40,826 nt of DNA from Segatella salivae DSM 15606 (GTDB lineage: Bacteria > Bacteroidota > Bacteroidia > Bacteroidales > Bacteroidaceae), in assembly GCF_000185845.1 (NCBI RefSeq), contig NZ_GL629647.1, positions 128,399 to 169,224 on the forward strand. Reading direction: 5' to 3'. A program made the position numbers and the translations under genes. Below are positions 8,580 to 17,242 of the stretch, one piece after another; position 1 is the first letter of the stretch; every line of letters begins with the position of its first letter. The notes under the pieces were generated by a model. The model was not told where the DNA came from. It made no database searches and worked only from the letters and a program-made list of their open reading frames with translations.

Positions 8580-9443
8580 ATGAAGAAAAAGATTTTGATT
8601 CCTATATGCGTTACATTGCTTTTCACAAGTTGTGCGCAAGAATTCAATAAAGTATATAAGACTGATAACTATCAGTATAAATACGAATTCGCCAAAGAAT
8701 GTTATGCAGAAGGGAAATATACTCAGGCAATTACGTTGCTGACAGACCTCATTAATATTGAGAAAGGAACAGACAACGCTCAGGAAAGTCTTTATATGTT
8801 GGCCATGGCTGAATATGGAAGCATGGACTATGAGGGCGCATCTCAGGCTTTCAAACGTTACTATCAATCTTATCCAAAAGGCTATCTTGCAGAGATGGCT
8901 CATTATTATGAGGGGCTTGCTTTATATAAAAGCACACCTGAACCTCGATTGGATCAGTCTATGACGATTTCTGCAATTAATGCTTTTCAAACGTTCCTTG
9001 ATCTTTATCCTGATGCTAAATTAAGGCCCGAAGCACAAAAATATTTGTTTGAATTACAAGATAAACTTGTTTTGAAAGAGTTGTACTCAGCTCGCCTTTA
9101 TTATAATCTCGGCCCTTATTTTGGCAATTGTTCTGATGGTGGAAATAACTATGAAGCCCGTATTGTCACTTGTCAGAATGCATTAAAAGATTATCCTTAC
9201 ACTTCTTTGAGAGAAGAGTTTTCTCTACTTTTGATGAAAAGCAAGTTTGAACTTGCCGAACAAAGTGTTGAATCAAAGCGTTTGGAACGTTATCAAGATG
9301 CAGAAGATGAATGCTATGGCTTTATGAATCAGTATCCCGATTCAAAAGATAAGGCTTTAGCTGAGAAATATATCAAGCGCTGTAAAAAGTTCACTGGGGA
9401 GAATTCTTCTGACAATCAGTCTACAGAAAACAATAATAAATAA
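8580..9443 (+). CDS. bamD: Outer membrane protein assembly factor BamD (lipoprotein)
   Basis: The 287-residue product begins with a short lipoprotein signal, MKKKILIPICVTLLFTSC, with Cys18 as the lipidated residue. It then has tandem TPR-like helical pairs (YAEGKYTQAITLLTDLI, GSMDYEGASQAFKRYY, AINAFQTFLDLYPDA, DAEDECYGFMNQYPDS) as in BamD, the essential TPR lipoprotein of the beta-barrel assembly machine, which faces the periplasm. I chose the ATG at 8580 because the signal peptide and the promoter spacing favour it; 8571 would add only Met-Phe-Asp. It is the first gene of an operon with the omega subunit and DUF4293. The C-terminus is Asn/Ser-rich. Confidence 0.9.
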   Translation: MKKKILIPICVTLLFTSCAQEFNKVYKTDNYQYKYEFAKECYAEGKYTQAITLLTDLINIEKGTDNAQESLYMLAMAEYGSMDYEGASQAFKRYYQSYPKGYLAEMAHYYEGLALYKSTPEPRLDQSMTISAINAFQTFLDLYPDAKLRPEAQKYLFELQDKLVLKELYSARLYYNLGPYFGNCSDGGNNYEARIVTCQNALKDYPYTSLREEFSLLLMKSKFELAEQSVESKRLERYQDAEDECYGFMNQYPDSKDKALAEKYIKRCKKFTGENSSDNQSTENNNK

Positions 9444-9460
9444 ATATAATTAAACGTATA

Positions 9461-9796
9461 ATGGATTACAAGAAATCAAAAGCGCCGGTAAACACCGTTA
9501 CCCGTGATATCATGGAGCTTTGTCAAGAGACTGGAAACATCTATGAAAGTGTTGCAATTATTGCAAAGCGTTCTAATCAGATTTCTGTTGAAATTAAGCA
9601 GGATTTGAATAAGAAGCTTGCAGAATTTGCTTCATATAACGATTCACTTGAGGAAGTTTTCGAGAATCGCGAGCAGATAGAGATCTCACGTTACTATGAG
9701 AAGTTGCCGAAACCAACATTGCTTGCAACAGAAGAATTTGTTGAAGGTAATGTTTATTGGCGTGATCCTTCAAGAGAATCTAATATCGACGACTAA
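9461..9796 (+). CDS. rpoZ: RNA polymerase omega-type subunit (Rpb6-like)
   Basis: A 111-residue protein matching the Bacteroidota omega/Rpb6-like subunit: MDYKKSKAPVNTVTRD at the N-terminus, then GNIYESVAIIAKRSNQIS, which is the conserved omega helix (the region that clamps the beta-prime C-terminus), and an acidic ENREQIEISRYYEKLPKPT tail. It aids assembly of the RNA polymerase core. It follows bamD by 17 bp and its stop overlaps the DUF4293 ATG (TAATG). The bamD-omega-DUF4293 order is one I associate with Bacteroidota genomes. Confidence 0.88.
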   Translation: MDYKKSKAPVNTVTRDIMELCQETGNIYESVAIIAKRSNQISVEIKQDLNKKLAEFASYNDSLEEVFENREQIEISRYYEKLPKPTLLATEEFVEGNVYWRDPSRESNIDD

Positions 9797-10239
9797 TGAT
9801 ACAGCGTAAACAAACTCTGTATTTACTTGCTGCACTGATTGTAACGATTGTGTGTCTCTGTCTTCCGATAGCATCATTAAAGGCATCGGGAATGGAGGTT
9901 GATAGTATTGTTACTAATCTTTGGATTCATGACAATACGGGTTATTCTTTCAAAACCAGTCCTTTGTTCGTACTGCTTCTTTTGACATGCCCACTCACTT
10001 TGTTATCAATCTTCAAGTATCATCAACGTTTGTTCCAGGCAAAGTTATGTGTAATCAATGCTGTGCTTATCATACTTTGGGGCGCTTATTATGCCTTTTT
10101 CTATGCTACTTCAGCTGTAAGCATCACGCCGCATTTCGCTACTTGTTTGCCTGTTATAGCCTTGATTCTTCATCTTATGGCGCGTCATGCCATTCTTGCA
10201 GATGAAAAATTAGTAAGGGCTGCTGACAGAATACGATAA
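9796..10239 (+). CDS. DUF4293 family membrane protein
   Basis: A 147-residue integral membrane protein with four predicted helices (residues about 8-27, 52-70, 80-100 and 107-128) and a soluble segment between the first two. The N-terminal MIQRKQTLYLL is the hallmark of DUF4293. Its function is unknown. It is translationally coupled to the omega subunit gene and is the last gene before a strong terminator at 10250-10297. Confidence 0.8.
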   Translation: MIQRKQTLYLLAALIVTIVCLCLPIASLKASGMEVDSIVTNLWIHDNTGYSFKTSPLFVLLLLTCPLTLLSIFKYHQRLFQAKLCVINAVLIILWGAYYAFFYATSAVSITPHFATCLPVIALILHLMARHAILADEKLVRAADRIR

Positions 10240-10249
10240 AAATAAACTT

Positions 10250-10297
10250 AAAGTCCCACTCTTTCCCTTTTATATCATGGAGAGAGTGGGACTTTTT
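10250..10297 (+). terminator. Rho-independent terminator of the bamD operon
   Basis: AAGTCCCACTCTTTCC pairs with GGAGAGAGTGGGACTT (one T:G pair) around an AT-rich loop, followed by a T run at 10293-10297. It lies 10 bp after the DUF4293 stop. Confidence 0.92.
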
Positions 10298-10384
10298 CTG
10301 TACTTCAGCAACGAAAGATTCCTCTAAGAACTCTCTGTTTTCTTCAAAAGATTTTGTTTCTGTAACATCATGAAGAAACTATAT

Positions 10385-10634
10385 TTAGTTGCCAACACCA
10401 GCTAATTTGTCTCCAAAAACTTGCCAACGAAAGTTCTTATATGGGCTTTGCATGAGTTTCTGTCGTTTCATATCACCATTCACACACACGTAGTTTATGA
10501 TACTGTTTAGATATTCTTTTTGATTTGATGTCAGGCTTTCTGAATGGATACGCTGTGAACTTCTTATGTGCTTTAATGCGGTCTATCCCACACATCGAAC
10601 GGATTAATACTGCGACTTTATCTCCATAGACTTC
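10385..10634 (-). pseudogene. Remnant of a type I restriction R subunit C-terminus
   Basis: Read on the minus strand, one frame gives YGDKVAVLIRSMCGIDR followed by IKAHKKF, and a second frame gives LTSNQKEYLNSIINYVCVNG followed by a short tail to a stop at 10387-10385. Together these resemble the C-terminal helical region of HsdR-type proteins (IR-S-GIDR, then an NQ--YL--II-YV--NGD segment). The frames are joined by at least one frameshift, and an in-frame stop lies just upstream. No start, helicase motif or nuclease motif survives. I see no HsdM or HsdS in the window. The identification rests on memory of the family pattern. Confidence 0.45.
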
Positions 10635-10742
10635 TCTTCATGGGCAAAAGTTGGCATCATATTGTTGCTTTGTACTTTAACATCCCACATTATATGTTCG
10701 TATTTCGTCTGAAGTTTAAATAGTTTGTTAAAGGTAATACAA

Positions 10743-10879
10743 ATGTTTGAATACGAAGGGAAACTTCAAAAATATATATTTGTGCTATTGTTTTTGCCAA
10801 AATAGAATTGGAAAAAGTATATCTGGGTGATAAAAGAATAGCGCGTGAATTTATAAGAATATGTGAAAGCGAAGATTAA
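10743..10879 (+). other. Decayed coding remnant, unidentified
   Basis: An ATG at 10743 starts MFEYEGKLQKYIFVLLFLPK and stops; a second frame then continues with IELEKVYLGDKRIAREFIRI and ends at a TAA at 10877-10879. The second part has coding-like composition. It may be one small gene broken by a frameshift. No family recognised. The rest of 10298-11123 holds no convincing gene. Confidence 0.25.
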
Positions 10880-11123
10880 GGTAGGGGAACTATTTTATGA
10901 TTTAGGGTAGGAAACTGTATGATTTGAGTCGAAACGAGTTACGTTTCGTAGCGAATTAGTTCGTGAAGTGCGTCATTCTGCATGGTAAAAGCATAGGGTT
11001 TACGCTGCGAAATGAGGTATTTGATGTAAGCAGAATTAAGAGAAGCTTTTATGATATATCATAAGTTTATCCCTCATTTTGTCATGTTTTTGAGATGAAT
11101 ATAAAATGTAGGAAACAAAAAAA

Positions 11124-11145
11124 AGACGCACAATATTGTGCGTCT
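11124..11145 (-). terminator. Terminator of nifJ, perfect palindrome
   Basis: AGACGCACAAT/ATTGTGCGTCT form a perfect 22-bp palindrome. On the minus strand it is followed by a run of T (complement of 11117-11123). It lies 22 bp beyond the nifJ stop. The plus-strand side also has T-rich sequence, so it may work both ways. Confidence 0.9.
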
Positions 11146-11167
11146 TCTTTTTATTTAGGATTCAATT

Positions 11168-14100
11168 TTAATCAATTGTCTCACTCCAATCTTCCTTACT
11201 CTTACGTTGGTAGGTCTGATAACGGAGCTTAGCCATCTTCTCTGCCTCTGTGAAGAGCTCTTCTGCCTCAGCAGGATAAGCCTTAGCTACAGAAGAGTAG
11301 CGTACTTCACCCATGAGGAACTCACGGAAGTCAGCGAAGTTAGGAGCCTTAGAATCCAACTGGAATGGGTTCTTTCCTTCGTCTGCCAAACGTGGATCGT
11401 AGCGCCACAAGTGCCAGTAACCGCAGTCAACAGCAAGTTTTTCCTCGTTCTGGCTACGTCCCATACTGCGTTTCATGTTCTTAGTTCCCTTGATACCATG
11501 GTTGATACATGGAGCATAAGCAATGATAAGAGATGGTCCTGGATAAGCTTCAGCTTCACGGATAGCCTTTAATGTCTGTGCATTATCAGCACCCATTGCA
11601 ATCTGAGCTACATATACATAGCCGTAAGTGGTTTGCATAAGACCGAGGTCTTTCTTGCGGATGCGCTTACCTTGAGCAGCAAATTGTGCAATGGCACCAA
11701 GTGGAGTAGCTTTTGAACTCTGACCACCAGTGTTAGAATATACCTCAGTATCAAGTACGAGGATATTTACATCTTCACCAGTAGAGAGTACATGGTCGAG
11801 ACCACCATAGCCAATATCATAAGAAGCACCATCACCACCGATAATCCACTGGCTACGCTTTACGAGATAATGGTCGAGTGTTTGCAACTCCTTGCATACG
11901 TCACAACCTGCTTTTGCACCTTCTTCGATGAGCGGTTTCAAGGCAGCTGTTGCCGTCTTAGAAGCGTCTGCATCGTCTTTATTGTCAAGCCAGTTCTGAG
12001 CAGCTTCCTTGAATTGTGCTGGAACCTTATCGTCGGCAATTTGTTGTTTCAATAGAACAGAGATACGTTCCCTCATCTTCTTGTTACCCATTGCCATTCC
12101 AAGACCGAACTCACAGAAGTCTTCGAACAATGAATTGTCAAAAGCTGGGCCCTGACCCTTATCATTTGTGGTGTAAGGTGTTGATGGAATAGAAGCAGAG
12201 TAGATAGAAGAGCAACCTGTAGCGTTAGCAATCATTTCACGATCTCCGAAGAGTTGAGAAATCAATCTAACGTAAGGAGTCTCACCACAGCCTGAACATG
12301 CACCAGAGAACTCAAACAAAGGTTTTGCAAACTGGCTGTTCTTTGGGTTTGACTTGAGGTCAACGAGATCCTGTTTAGAAGCTACTTGCTTCATCATGTA
12401 TTCCCAGTTCTTTGTCTCTTTAACTGTTTCAGGAGCATCAACATTGAATGGAGTCATGACAAGAGCTTTCTCACCCTTCTTTCCTGGGCAGACATCTGCA
12501 CAGTTTCCACAACCAAGACAGTCAAGAACATCAACCTGAATGCGGAATTGCATGCCTTTAAGTTGCTTTGGTGCAAGGATATCTAACGTTGTATCCTCAA
12601 AGCCCGCCTTTTCCTTTTCGTCAAGAACGAACGGACGAATAGTTGCGTGAGGACAGCAATATGCACACTTGTTACATTGTATACAGTTTTCGGCTTTCCA
12701 TACAGGAACAAAGGCTGCTACACCACGCTTCTCATAAGCTGCGGTACCATTATGCCAAGTACCATCGATAGTGCCATGTTTAACAAAGTCAGAAACTTTG
12801 AGCAAGTCACCAGATTGTGCGTTGATAGGACGAACAATCTCTTTGATGAATGCTGGAACATCACCATCTTTGTCTTCATCGGCAGGGAGATTAGCCCATG
12901 CAGGGTCAACAGTGAGTTCTTTATATTCGCCACCGCGGTCAACAGCTGCATAGTTCTTATCAACAATATCTTGTCCTTTGAGGCCGTAAGACTTCACGAT
13001 GAAAGCCTTCATCTGCTCTACAGCAAGTTCGGTTGGGATAACCTTTGTGATGCGGAAGAAAGCAGACTGGAGGATGGTGTTTGTGCGGTTACCGAGTCCA
13101 ATCTCTTGAGCAATCTTCGTAGCATTGATATAATAAACCTTGATGTTATGCTTAGCGAAGTGCTTCTTAACCTTATTTGGGATGAAGTTTACAAGCTCAT
13201 CACCTTCGAAGATGGTATTCAAAAGGAAGGTACCATTATCGCGAAGACCACGTGTTACATCATACATGTGGAGGTAAGCCTGTACATGGCATGCCACGAA
13301 GTTAGGCGTATTAACCTGGTAAGCAGAGTGGATTGGCTCGTCACCAAAGCGGAGGTGTGAGCAAGTGAAACCACCAGACTTCTTTGAGTCATAGCTAAAG
13401 TAAGCCTGACAATACTTGTTTGTGTTGTTACCGATAATCTGAACAGAGTTCTTATTAGCACCAACCGTGCCATCTGCACCTAAACCATAGAACTTAGCTT
13501 CATACAAACCATCGCCACCCATAGGTACTTCTTCAACTTCAGGAAGTGATGTGAAAGTTACATCATCAACGATTCCCACTGTGAAGTGATTCTTTGGCAT
13601 TGGCAACTCAAGGTTGTTGAAAACAGAAATAATCTTAGAAGGTGTTGTGTCTGAAGAACCAAGACCATAACGACCACCAACAATCAATGGCTTGCGTGGG
13701 TCTTCATAAAGAGCACTCTTTACGTCAAGATATAGTGGTTCGCCTTCAGCACCTGGTTCTTTAGTACGATCAAGTACTGCAATACGCTTAACTGTATCAG
13801 GAATAGCCTTGCGGATAGCCTCAACAGAGAATGGGCGATAGAGGTGAACTGCAACCATACCAACCTTCTTTCCTTGCTTAACGAGGAAGTCTATAGCTTC
13901 ACGAGCGGGTTCAGTTGCAGAGCCCATGAGGATAATAATGTTCTCCGCGTCCTTAGCACCATAGTAATTAAAGAGGTGATACTCACGTCCGGTAATCTTA
14001 GAAATCTCACCCAAATACTTCTCAACAATCTCTGGAATGCGATCATAGTATTGGTTGCATGCTTCACGATGTGTAAAGAATGTCTCTGGGTTTTCAGCTG

Positions 14101-14695
14101 TACCGCGTGTTACTGGGCGCTCAGGTGTGAGGGCACGATCGCGGAAGTTCTTAACGAACTCTTGATTTACAAGAGGACGAATGTCTTCCATATCCATCTC
14201 TTCAATCTTATGGTACTCGTGAGATGTACGGAAACCATCGAAGAAGTTGATGAAAGGAACTGATGATTCAAGTGTAGCCAGGTGTGGAACTGCTGAAAGG
14301 TCCATTACCTCTTGTACTGAACCAGAGCAGAACATCGCAAAACCTGTCTGGCGACATGCCATTACATCTTGGTGATCACCAAAGATACAAAGCGCATGAG
14401 AAGCCAGTGTACGTGCTGAAACATTAAACACACAAGGGAGCAATTCACCTGCAATCTTGTACATGTTTGGAATCATCAGTAACAAACCCTGTGATGCAGT
14501 GTAAGTTGATGTGAGGGCACCTGCCTGCAAAGAACCATGAACAGCACCTGCAGCACCAGCCTCAGATTCCATTTCTTGGATAGAAACAGTCTGACCAAAC
14601 AGGTTCTTACGACCTTTAGCAGCCCATTCATCTACATGCTCTGCCATTGGAGATGACGGAGTGATAGGGTAGATTGCTGCAACCTCTGTAAACAT
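11168..14695 (-). CDS. nifJ: Pyruvate:ferredoxin (flavodoxin) oxidoreductase NifJ
   Basis: A homodimeric, oxygen-sensitive enzyme converting pyruvate + CoA to acetyl-CoA, CO2 and reduced ferredoxin; central to anaerobic energy metabolism. From the first in-frame ATG (14695) there are 1175 codons. The substrate-binding TPITPSS-type motif (YPITPSSP) is at residues 9-16, the gamma and beta-like domains follow, two 4Fe-4S ferredoxin motifs lie near 671-685 (CIQCNKCAYCCP) and 727-740 (CLGCGNCADVCP), a further GACSGCGETPY cluster site is near 800, and the thiamine diphosphate domain (GDGASYDIG, then NTGGQSS) near 955-1005. The family's N-terminus is about 22 residues longer; those codons are present upstream but in another frame (see 14696-14759). 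Confidence 0.97.
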   Translation of the reverse strand: MFTEVAAIYPITPSSPMAEHVDEWAAKGRKNLFGQTVSIQEMESEAGAAGAVHGSLQAGALTSTYTASQGLLLMIPNMYKIAGELLPCVFNVSARTLASHALCIFGDHQDVMACRQTGFAMFCSGSVQEVMDLSAVPHLATLESSVPFINFFDGFRTSHEYHKIEEMDMEDIRPLVNQEFVKNFRDRALTPERPVTRGTAENPETFFTHREACNQYYDRIPEIVEKYLGEISKITGREYHLFNYYGAKDAENIIILMGSATEPAREAIDFLVKQGKKVGMVAVHLYRPFSVEAIRKAIPDTVKRIAVLDRTKEPGAEGEPLYLDVKSALYEDPRKPLIVGGRYGLGSSDTTPSKIISVFNNLELPMPKNHFTVGIVDDVTFTSLPEVEEVPMGGDGLYEAKFYGLGADGTVGANKNSVQIIGNNTNKYCQAYFSYDSKKSGGFTCSHLRFGDEPIHSAYQVNTPNFVACHVQAYLHMYDVTRGLRDNGTFLLNTIFEGDELVNFIPNKVKKHFAKHNIKVYYINATKIAQEIGLGNRTNTILQSAFFRITKVIPTELAVEQMKAFIVKSYGLKGQDIVDKNYAAVDRGGEYKELTVDPAWANLPADEDKDGDVPAFIKEIVRPINAQSGDLLKVSDFVKHGTIDGTWHNGTAAYEKRGVAAFVPVWKAENCIQCNKCAYCCPHATIRPFVLDEKEKAGFEDTTLDILAPKQLKGMQFRIQVDVLDCLGCGNCADVCPGKKGEKALVMTPFNVDAPETVKETKNWEYMMKQVASKQDLVDLKSNPKNSQFAKPLFEFSGACSGCGETPYVRLISQLFGDREMIANATGCSSIYSASIPSTPYTTNDKGQGPAFDNSLFEDFCEFGLGMAMGNKKMRERISVLLKQQIADDKVPAQFKEAAQNWLDNKDDADASKTATAALKPLIEEGAKAGCDVCKELQTLDHYLVKRSQWIIGGDGASYDIGYGGLDHVLSTGEDVNILVLDTEVYSNTGGQSSKATPLGAIAQFAAQGKRIRKKDLGLMQTTYGYVYVAQIAMGADNAQTLKAIREAEAYPGPSLIIAYAPCINHGIKGTKNMKRSMGRSQNEEKLAVDCGYWHLWRYDPRLADEGKNPFQLDSKAPNFADFREFLMGEVRYSSVAKAYPAEAEELFTEAEKMAKLRYQTYQRKSKEDWSETID

Positions 14696-14759
14696 ATAGC
14701 TTACATGAGCGGCAGCTGTGTTACCATCACAAGTGATAAACTTTTTTTTCTTTAGCCAT
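14696..14759 (-). other. nifJ: Frameshifted 5' end of nifJ with A8 tract
   Basis: On the minus strand an ATG at 14759 begins MAKEKK, then a run of eight A (complement of 14742-14749) shifts the frame. With seven A the sequence would read MAKEKKFITCDGNTAAAHVS and continue straight into the nifJ frame, the conserved start of this family. As written, the ATG frame ends after ten codons at a TGA. The extra base may be a sequencing error, a slippage-based on/off site or a tract corrected by polymerase slippage. Confidence 0.85.
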
Positions 14760-14868
14760 TTTATGTCTGATAAATATTAATGAATGTTTTTGTATATATG
14801 TTATATTTCTTTTCTCGTTTTGAAAGACTTAATGTCTTGTTTGTGTTTCAACTTTGTTGCTATTCCCT

Positions 14869-16056
14869 TTAATACAGGAAACCTAACAGCCAAAGAGGGA
14901 TGAGATTATCTTTTCCTACTTCCGTATTATAGCGTGCATAGATGGTGTCAGGGTTACATCGTTGCTTGTGTTCGCTTAATGCATCCGTAATCTTAAACTT
15001 ACGATTTCCATCAATAGTAAAGTAATGATCCTTTGAAGCTTGATTGACTTGATGATCTTTCCACAAAGAATTGACGAAGAATGTCTCCATAACCTCTTGC
15101 TCGTTTACTTGAATCGGGTAGATGGCATACATCAAATTGGAGTTGTGCATCATTACTTTACTCGGCTTTTTAGGAAATTCATGTCCGACGGGATAAATGA
15201 TATTAATGAGTCGAGCATCTGCAAGATACTTGATATAGTTCATTACTGTTGCACGACTTGTTTGTATTTCATGCGCCAAATTACTGATGTTTGGTGCTTT
15301 TGGGCCTTCAACTGCCAATAAATAAAAGAGCTTTTTAATCTTGGTCAGATACTTTAAGTCTATTTGTTTGATGAGCAGAATGTCGACTTCTGTCATCATG
15401 TTCATTGTCTTCAATAAGTTTTCGGAGAAGTTTGCGTGTTCTAAGAAGAAAGGATAAAAGCCGTGATGAATGTAATCAGAGAAGTATTTCATCGGACTAA
15501 TTAATGGGAGGATATCTTTAATAATGTGCTCGTGATTATGTAAAATCTCATCTAAGGTGTAAGCATGGAAGTTATTTCCTGTCATTAAATTAAGATATTC
15601 TCGAAATGAAAATCCACGAAGATTATAGCTTTCAACTATACTATGGAGTTCAGGATTCTCTTCTTTGAGTCTCATAACGCTACTACCCGTGAAGACAATC
15701 TTTAGATTTGGATAAGAGTCATAGCATTTACGAAGTTCTGTACTCCAATTAGGTTGTTTGAACACTTGGTCAATCAAAAGAACTTTTCCACCATTGTTGA
15801 CAAAGTCTCCAGCAAAATCTGCAATACCTTTACCCTGAAAATAAAAGTTATTCATATTGACATAGAGACATCTCTTGTCGTGTGCACCAAACTTTTCTTT
15901 CGCGTATTGCAATAAGAAAGTAGTCTTTCCAACACCACGCGTGCCTTTAATGCCAATCATACGATCGTCCCAATTAATCTCATCCATTAGGGTGCGACGT
16001 ACAGGTGCGTTTGTATGTTCAACAAGATAAGCGTGTGTACGAAAGAAAGCTTCCAT
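14869..16056 (-). CDS. P-loop ATPase of the AAA_14/DUF4143 type
   Basis: A 395-residue protein with Walker A GTRGVGKTT at residues 38-46, Walker B-like strand KVLLIDQVF at 91-99, a sensor FTGSS at 122-126, a winged-helix-like segment (NISNLAHEIQTSRATVMNYI) near 260-280 and a C-terminal DUF4143-like domain ending in a Lys-rich nuclease-like region. The usual family Walker B reads DE, but here it is Asp96-Gln97, removing the catalytic Glu and possibly lowering ATP turnover. Such proteins are common singletons in Bacteroidota with no settled role. It stands alone, with its own promoter at 16090-16120. Confidence 0.8.
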   Translation of the reverse strand: MEAFFRTHAYLVEHTNAPVRRTLMDEINWDDRMIGIKGTRGVGKTTFLLQYAKEKFGAHDKRCLYVNMNNFYFQGKGIADFAGDFVNNGGKVLLIDQVFKQPNWSTELRKCYDSYPNLKIVFTGSSVMRLKEENPELHSIVESYNLRGFSFREYLNLMTGNNFHAYTLDEILHNHEHIIKDILPLISPMKYFSDYIHHGFYPFFLEHANFSENLLKTMNMMTEVDILLIKQIDLKYLTKIKKLFYLLAVEGPKAPNISNLAHEIQTSRATVMNYIKYLADARLINIIYPVGHEFPKKPSKVMMHNSNLMYAIYPIQVNEQEVMETFFVNSLWKDHQVNQASKDHYFTIDGNRKFKITDALSEHKQRCNPDTIYARYNTEVGKDNLIPLWLLGFLY

Positions 16057-16089
16057 TATCTATGAGTTATATTATATATAAATACAATG

Positions 16090-16120
16090 CAAAGATAATA
16101 CTTATTTCCTTATTTGCAAA
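16090..16120 (-). promoter_or_regulatory. Bacteroidota promoter of the ATPase gene
   Basis: On the minus strand, TTTG (16120-16117), 19 bp, TATCTTTG (16097-16090), an exact match. The start codon is about 34 bp downstream. Confidence 0.85.
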
Positions 16121-16245
16121 CTGTAGATAGCAAAAAATGGTTTTTTTTTCATATTTTAGCACATTGTCAAATATCACAAACAGAAATAGGAATTGTGCAG
16201 AGCTTTGTCACCCGTGTTTGTTTTGTTGGATACGATAAGTTTTGT

Positions 16246-16662
16246 TTAATCGTCAAAATCATCTTCATCATCGAAACCAAACATAAGCGGATCAACAAAA
16301 GAATCAATAGCGCGACGATCCTTTTTGGTGGGTCTTCCTGTTCCTCGTGCACGATCAACAAAACCACTGATACGACTCATTTCAAGCAATTCATATTGCT
16401 TTGGAGAAGTAACATTTTCATAAACTTCGGGAATCAATTTCGCTCCAACACGTTGTTCGATACATTTTAACACCTTATAAGAATAGGTGATAGGTGGCTT
16501 CTTAACGTTAACTACTTCGCCTACCTTAATGAGGTGGCTGGGTTTGACGTTTACTCCGCCCTTTGTTACACGCCCATTCTTACATGCATCTGCAGCAATA
16601 GAACGTGTCTTGAATATGCGAGCGGCCCAAAGCCATTTATCTATTCTTGCGGTTTCCTGCAT
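16246..16662 (-). CDS. S4-domain RNA-binding protein, Hsp15 family
   Basis: A 138-residue protein whose first 60 residues form an S4 domain (RIDKWLWAARIFKTRSIAAD, then GRVTKGGVNVKPSHLIKVGE), as in Hsp15/HslR, which binds stalled 50S-peptidyl-tRNA complexes after heat shock. The C-terminal part carries RARGTGRPTKKDRRAIDSF, a basic patch typical of the family, followed by an acidic Asp-rich tail. It is the last gene of an rplY-pth-S4 operon, starting two bases after the pth stop. Both neighbours concern ribosomes or peptidyl-tRNA, consistent with a role in rescuing stalled translation. Confidence 0.88.
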   Translation of the reverse strand: MQETARIDKWLWAARIFKTRSIAADACKNGRVTKGGVNVKPSHLIKVGEVVNVKKPPITYSYKVLKCIEQRVGAKLIPEVYENVTSPKQYELLEMSRISGFVDRARGTGRPTKKDRRAIDSFVDPLMFGFDDEDDFDD

Positions 16663-16664
16663 AT

Positions 16665-17237
16665 TTATTTCTTCCCGAGTTTATTAAATTGGTTCATTGT
16701 GATATCTATTCCAGCTAAAGCAAAGCTTTTAATGATATCGCATGCAATATTGATGCTGGGTTGTAGTATGGTCTTGTCATTGTCATCGTATTTCCCCAAA
16801 ACCCAATCAACCTGGCCTCCTTTGGGGTAATCATTTCCGATTCCCATTCGTAAACGGGCGTAGTTTGTGCCAATTAGTTGTTGAATATGCCCCAATCCAT
16901 TGTGCCCTCCATTATTACCATTTGCCTTAAGGCGGAATGCCCCAAGAGGTAAAGCGATATCATCGCTAATGACAAGAAGCCGACTTTGGTCAATGTTTTC
17001 TTTGTTAAGCCAATACCTTACAGCGTTACCGCTTAGATTCATAAATGTTGTTGGCTTCAATAAAATCAATTTACGACCTTTGAGAGTGGTTTCTGCAATG
17101 AATCCATATCGCTTGTCTTCAAAATGAATATTGGACGCTTTTGCAAAAGCGTCCAATACCATGAATCCTGTATTGTGGCGGGTTTCTTGATATTCATCAC
17201 CAGGATTCCCTAAACCACAAATTAGAAACTTATCCAT
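16665..17237 (-). CDS. pth: Peptidyl-tRNA hydrolase
   Basis: A 190-residue enzyme that cleaves the ester bond of peptidyl-tRNA released from ribosomes, recycling tRNA. Motifs: LICGLGNPGDEYQETRHN at residues 4-21, with Asn10 and the catalytic His20, KPTTFMNLSGNAV with the family's Asn, DDIALPLGAFRLK, and the GGHNGLGHI loop. Length is normal for the bacterial family. It begins five bases after the rplY stop, the common rplY-pth order seen in many bacteria. Confidence 0.97.
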   Translation of the reverse strand: MDKFLICGLGNPGDEYQETRHNTGFMVLDAFAKASNIHFEDKRYGFIAETTLKGRKLILLKPTTFMNLSGNAVRYWLNKENIDQSRLLVISDDIALPLGAFRLKANGNNGGHNGLGHIQQLIGTNYARLRMGIGNDYPKGGQVDWVLGKYDDNDKTILQPSINIACDIIKSFALAGIDITMNQFNKLGKK

Positions 17238-17242
17238 TGTAA

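Noticed and set aside
12647..13360. 237-residue ORF antisense to nifJ
   Set aside because: Fully inside nifJ on the opposite strand; the nifJ frame has clear conserved motifs there.
14696..14759. Programmed -1 ribosomal frameshift in nifJ
   Set aside because: The required change is +1 (or -2), not the -1 typical of A-rich slippery heptamers; insertion, slippage or sequencing error fits better.
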